NCBI GenBank assembly: GCA_934358495.1 | Contig: CAKRKO010000111.1 | Span: 1 to 6,471, forward strand | Direction: 5' to 3' | DNA: 6,471 nucleotides | Source of the DNA: an uncultured Eubacterium sp. | GTDB lineage: Bacteria > Bacillota > Clostridia > Lachnospirales > Lachnospiraceae | In this document: one piece after another, positions 4,168-6,471 of the stretch | Layout: every line of letters begins with the position of its first letter | How positions within the stretch are numbered: position 1 is the stretch's first letter | Notes under the pieces: generated by a model | Database searches by the model: none | The model's input: the letters and a program-made list of their open reading frames with translations, nothing else | What the model was told of the DNA's origin: nothing | Made by a program: the position numbers and the translations under genes

Positions 4168-5637
4168 CTACACTGCGTGCCGTACAACTTTCGCCAGCGT
4201 TTCTGCTGCCAGCGCAAATTCCTCCGGAGTAACATAAGAAAATGAAAGCCGGAGTGAATTTGTTTTCTCAAATCCATACATATCTCCCGGATTCAATAAG
4301 ATCCGATGCTTTAAAGCTTCCTGAAAAATCATTTCCACGGAAAGTTCTTTTTTAAAAGTAAGCCAGATATAAAATCCGCCCTTTGGGATACGCCAGGTGG
4401 CAAGATCTGAAAAATGCTCCTGCAACGCTTTCAATGCACAGTTTCTCCGATGCAGTAAAATTTCTTTCAGTTCCTGCAAATATTCCCCGTAGAGCCCGCT
4501 GTTTAAAAATTCTGCAAAAATCCATTGGGAAATTGAACTTGCGCCATAATCCATCTGCATTTTCACATCCCCCAGCCTCTGCACAATCGGTTCAGGCGCA
4601 ACGATCCAGCCGATGCGAAGTCCGGGAGCCAGTGTTTTGGAAGCTGTACCAAGATAGATGACCATTCCCGACTGATCCAGTTCCTTTAACGTCTTTGGCT
4701 GTTCCTGTGCATAGCAAAGTTCCAGATATGCTCCATCTTCTATGATCGGAAGCTGACAGGAAACACAGTAATCTATCAATTCCTGCCGCCTTCCCTCATC
4801 CATCGTAATACCGGTTGGATTCTGATTTGTTGGTATCGTATACAGAATACTGGAATGATGTCCGCTTTGCAGGGACGTTTTATTTTGTAATTTCCAATAT
4901 TGAATCCCGTATTCATCCATCGGAACCCCGGAAAGGCGCATACCCGCCGATTGAAATACCTGCAAAGACTTCATATAACTTGGTGCTTCTGTATATACCG
5001 TAGATCCTGGTTTTAGCAGCGCTACTGATATTAATTGTAATGCCTGCAGCGCCCCTGATGCCACTAAAATATTGGAGGGTAACGTATGTATGCCACAGCA
5101 CGCCAGGTGCCGCACTAAAGCTTCCTGCAGTTCCGGCAGGCCCAACGGTCCGAGATATCCAAGCGACTGAATCTGTGGTGTCAGATTTTTCAGTACCTGA
5201 TTCCACTTATCCTTTGGGAAAATACGCGGATCTAATTCCCCTGTTCCCAGCCGGATAATATTTTCCTCAAACTCCATCCGGTTGATTGTTTGGATGGTTT
5301 GATTGTTCTCCATAAAACTGCCGGAAGTAACATATTTTTCCCATTTCTGAAATTCCGGAAGCATCAGTCCCCAGGTATTATTAATTACCAGCGTTCCGGC
5401 ACCATGTCCGCTCTGGATAATTCCAAACGCTGTCAACTCGTCCAAAGCACTTGTTATTGTACTCCTGTTTACATCAAACTGCTCTGCCAGTGCGCGCTGA
5501 GACGGCAAGCGTGTCCCCACCGGCCAGTCACCGCTGGATATTTTCTGATAAACATAATCTACAATCTGCTGATATAAAGGAATCGGACTATTTTTATCCG
5601 GCTTCCAGTTTATCTGAACAGGTGTTGCCTTCTTCAT
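4168..5637 (-). CDS. MocR-type regulator (GntR helix-turn-helix fused to aminotransferase fold)
   Basis: The 489 residues fit the MocR/PdxR/GabR subfamily. Residues about 18-85 are a GntR winged helix-turn-helix (PIPLYQQIVDYVYQKI, then GTRLPSQRALAEQFDVNRST). After a linker (about 86-125), residues 126-485 are a type-I aminotransferase fold. PLP-site residues are visible: Asn273 in PTNQNPTG, Asp301 with Tyr304 (IIEDGAYLE), the Schiff-base Lys334 in GTASKTLAPGLRIGW, and Arg463 in SLRLSF for a substrate carboxylate. The domain probably binds PLP and senses an amino acid rather than catalysing a pathway step. The ATG at 5637-5635 follows AAGGGGG at 9 nt. It is divergent from a LysE-family exporter, its likely target. 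The stop codon TAG (4170-4168) ends within the right end of the 319-bp repeat block; protein length is normal, so nothing obvious is lost. A true aminotransferase role is less likely given the fused DNA-binding domain. Confidence 0.92.
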   Translation of the reverse strand: MKKATPVQINWKPDKNSPIPLYQQIVDYVYQKISSGDWPVGTRLPSQRALAEQFDVNRSTITSALDELTAFGIIQSGHGAGTLVINNTWGLMLPEFQKWEKYVTSGSFMENNQTIQTINRMEFEENIIRLGTGELDPRIFPKDKWNQVLKNLTPQIQSLGYLGPLGLPELQEALVRHLACCGIHTLPSNILVASGALQALQLISVALLKPGSTVYTEAPSYMKSLQVFQSAGMRLSGVPMDEYGIQYWKLQNKTSLQSGHHSSILYTIPTNQNPTGITMDEGRRQELIDYCVSCQLPIIEDGAYLELCYAQEQPKTLKELDQSGMVIYLGTASKTLAPGLRIGWIVAPEPIVQRLGDVKMQMDYGASSISQWIFAEFLNSGLYGEYLQELKEILLHRRNCALKALQEHFSDLATWRIPKGGFYIWLTFKKELSVEMIFQEALKHRILLNPGDMYGFEKTNSLRLSFSYVTPEEFALAAETLAKVVRHAV

Positions 5638-5651
5638 TATAAAAATCCCCC

Positions 5652-5687
5652 TTGGTTGGTATCATTCATGTGAGTTTGGTTGGTTAC
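5652..5687 (+). promoter_or_regulatory. Direct repeats, candidate MocR operator
   Basis: TTGGTTGGTATC (5652-5663) and TTGGTTGGTTAC (5676-5687) match at 10 of 12 positions and start 24 bp apart, so they lie on nearly the same face of the helix. MocR-type proteins such as GabR are known to bind direct repeats containing ATACCA, and the first copy contains exactly TGGTAT, its complement. The second copy overlaps the predicted lysE -35; the first abuts the MocR gene's Shine-Dalgarno, so binding could affect both genes. Confidence 0.5.
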
Positions 5688-5711
5688 ATACATCATAAAA
5701 TCTTCTATTAT
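5683..5711 (+). promoter_or_regulatory. Probable promoter of the LysE-family gene
   Basis: GTTACA (5683-5688; 4/6) and TATTAT (5706-5711; 5/6) are 17 bp apart, with a predicted start near 5718 and a leader of about 25 nt. The weak -35 lies within the second TTGGTTGGT repeat, as expected for a promoter controlled by a bound activator or repressor. Confidence 0.45.
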
Positions 5712-5723
5712 GATAGTATCATA
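5709..5723. promoter_or_regulatory. Perfect 15-bp palindrome over the lysE start region
   Basis: TATGATAGTATCATA has two exact 7-bp arms around one base. It overlaps the predicted -10 and transcription start of the LysE-family gene and lies 7-21 nt before its Shine-Dalgarno. It could be a second operator, distinct in sequence from the TTGGTTGGT direct repeats. It is AT-rich, so chance symmetry is possible. Confidence 0.35.
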
Positions 5724-5742
5724 TCAAATGGAGGAAAGGTAT

Positions 5743-6354
5743 ATGAATATTTTTTTACAGGGGTTAACTATGGGACTGGCCTATGTGGCTCCCATAGGAA
5801 TGCAGAACTTATTTGTCATTAATTCTGCATTGACAAACAAGCGAAAGCGGGCACTGCTGACAGCACTGATCGTCATCTTTTTTGACATCACACTGTCACT
5901 TGCATGTTTTTTCGGAATCGGAACAATCATGCAGCGATTCAAATGGCTGCAAATGGTGATCTTGTGTGTGGGGAGCCTGATCGTCATTTATATCGGAGTC
6001 GGCCTGTTGCGGTCAAAGACAAAAGATCTGGAAAAAGATCAGGCAACCATGTCCATCAAAAAGACCATCTCATCCGCCTGTGTCGTAACCTGGTTTAATC
6101 CACAGGCAATCATTGACGGTACCATGATGCTCGGTGCTTTCCATGTTACATTAGCAGCCGGCCAGGAGACACCATTTATCACCGGCGTGGCATGCGCCTC
6201 ATTTTCCTGGTTCATCGGACTGACATTTCTGATCTCACTGGTCAGCAGTAAATTCAATGCAAAAGTTATGCGATGGATCAATATCGTGTGTGGCGTGATC
6301 ATTATCGGATACGGAATAAAATTATTTGTGTCCTTTGTACAGATGCTGCTTTAA
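5743..6354 (+). CDS. LysE/ArgO-family amino-acid exporter
   Basis: The 203-residue protein has about six hydrophobic segments (4-26, 38-61, 69-90, 108-133, 144-167, 176-199), the size and topology of the LysE superfamily. Family marks are GLAYVAPIGMQNLFVIN (11-27) and the WFNPQAIIDGTMMLGAF stretch (117-133), where the conserved NP turn lies in the middle membrane segment. A charged loop (90-107, Lys/Asp/Glu-rich) separates the halves. These proteins export basic or other amino acids using the proton-motive force. I chose the ATG at 5743 because GGAGG (5730-5734) lies 8 nt before it and the family N-terminus starts there. An in-frame TTG at 5680 would add 21 atypical residues and would sit in the promoter. 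The divergent MocR regulator is the likely controller. The exact substrate (lysine, arginine or another) is not determinable here. Confidence 0.9.
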   Translation: MNIFLQGLTMGLAYVAPIGMQNLFVINSALTNKRKRALLTALIVIFFDITLSLACFFGIGTIMQRFKWLQMVILCVGSLIVIYIGVGLLRSKTKDLEKDQATMSIKKTISSACVVTWFNPQAIIDGTMMLGAFHVTLAAGQETPFITGVACASFSWFIGLTFLISLVSSKFNAKVMRWINIVCGVIIIGYGIKLFVSFVQMLL

Positions 6355-6364
6355 TTAAATAAAG

Positions 6365-6425
6365 AAAAAGTGGTATTTTTCCTCGGCAAGCGACTGTTAG
6401 CTGCAGAGGTAAAATACCACTTTTT
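6365..6425 (+). terminator. Strong terminator of the LysE-family gene with conserved core
   Basis: A perfect 15-bp stem (6365-6379 with 6411-6425) carries a T/T mismatch and then a 29-nt core (6381-6409) with CCTC/GAGG, GC/GC and AGC/GCT pairs around the loop GACTGTTA. The 3' arm ends in five T. The 5' arm begins with five A, so the minus strand also gives a U-run and the terminator can work both ways. It starts 10 nt after the LysE-family stop codon. The final 41 bases after it hold nothing I can support. Confidence 0.85.
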
Positions 6426-6471
6426 CGTCCTAAATATTAAATTTTAAGCCACAAGGCAGACTTTATTTAGC

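Larger units (their letters stand above)
3850..4168. mobile_element. 319-bp block with terminal inverted repeats, MITE-like
   Basis: The left end GGGTGGTTTAAAATTTAC (3850-3867) and the reverse complement of the right end, GGGTGGTGTAAAAATTTAC (4168-4150), match except for one substitution and one extra A. Inside are the terminator at 3885-3947, several perfect hairpins and a second inverted-repeat pair, ATATTCATCTCAG (4015-4027) with its exact complement at 4136-4148. There is no open reading frame of note. The size, ends and lack of a transposase suit a miniature inverted-repeat element. I see no clear target-site duplication (left flank TCTTGTTTC, right flank TACACTGCG), which argues against a recent insertion. 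The right end falls inside the stop codon of the neighbouring MocR gene. This block is the whole intergenic region between the converging MFS and MocR genes. Confidence 0.45.

Noticed and set aside
5680..5742. Upstream TTG start that would lengthen the LysE-family protein by 21 residues
   Set aside because: It lies inside the predicted promoter, has no Shine-Dalgarno, and the family N-terminus begins at the ATG at 5743, which has GGAGG at 8 nt.
6431..6471. Possible C-terminus of a converging minus-strand gene (LNKVCLVA then stop at 6446-6444)
   Set aside because: Only eight codons are visible before the window edge, too few to distinguish from chance.
1..6471. CRISPR arrays, tRNA genes, transposase or phage genes
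   Set aside because: No regularly spaced repeats, no tRNA-like cloverleaf with CCA or TTC-loop features, and no recombinase or phage coding sequence was found on either strand.

Overview
The window looks like chromosomal DNA of a low- to mid-GC anaerobic Firmicute, most likely a gut Lachnospiraceae close to Eubacterium ramulus. This rests on AGGAGG/AGGGGG Shine-Dalgarno sites, TTGACA/TATAAT-like promoters, U-tailed terminators, a Clostridia-type oligopeptide-binding lipoprotein, and above all a full-length phloretin hydrolase-type enzyme. No search could be run, so the genus is an inference.

Layout. (1) 1-200, minus strand: N-terminus of a lipoprotein, probably an ABC transporter solute-binding protein of the oligopeptide family, with a perfect 19-bp palindrome over its promoter. 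(2) 302-2405, minus strand: phloretin hydrolase (phy, 405-1223) with its own terminator, preceded by a LysR-type regulator (1485-2405). (3) 2592-3839, plus strand: a major facilitator superfamily (MFS) transporter, divergent from the LysR gene. (4) 3850-4168: a gene-free, highly structured block bounded by imperfect terminal inverted repeats, lying between converging genes. (5) 4168-5637, minus strand: a MocR-type regulator (GntR helix-turn-helix fused to an aminotransferase fold). (6) 5743-6354, plus strand: a LysE-family amino-acid exporter divergent from it, followed by a strong terminator.

How the parts work together. phy, lysR and the MFS gene look like one regulon. The same 17-bp dyad (TATTCCTGGATGGAATA and TATTACAAAATGGAATA, 13/17 identical, each with T-N11-A) lies about 64 bp upstream of the predicted MFS start and about 75 bp upstream of the predicted phy start. 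The simplest model is a flavonoid-responsive LysR protein that activates a transporter and the enzyme that splits phloretin into phloroglucinol and 3-(4-hydroxyphenyl)propionate. The MocR/LysE pair forms a second, independent regulator-exporter unit with candidate operators in its 105-bp divergent spacer.

The most unusual non-coding signal is a pair of terminators (3885-3947 and 6365-6425) built to one plan: unrelated but self-complementary 15-16 bp outer stems, one mismatch, then a related 29-nt core (19/29 identical once one copy is reversed). The 319-bp block at 3850-4168, with terminal inverted repeats and nested hairpins, looks like a small non-autonomous mobile element or a structured RNA locus.
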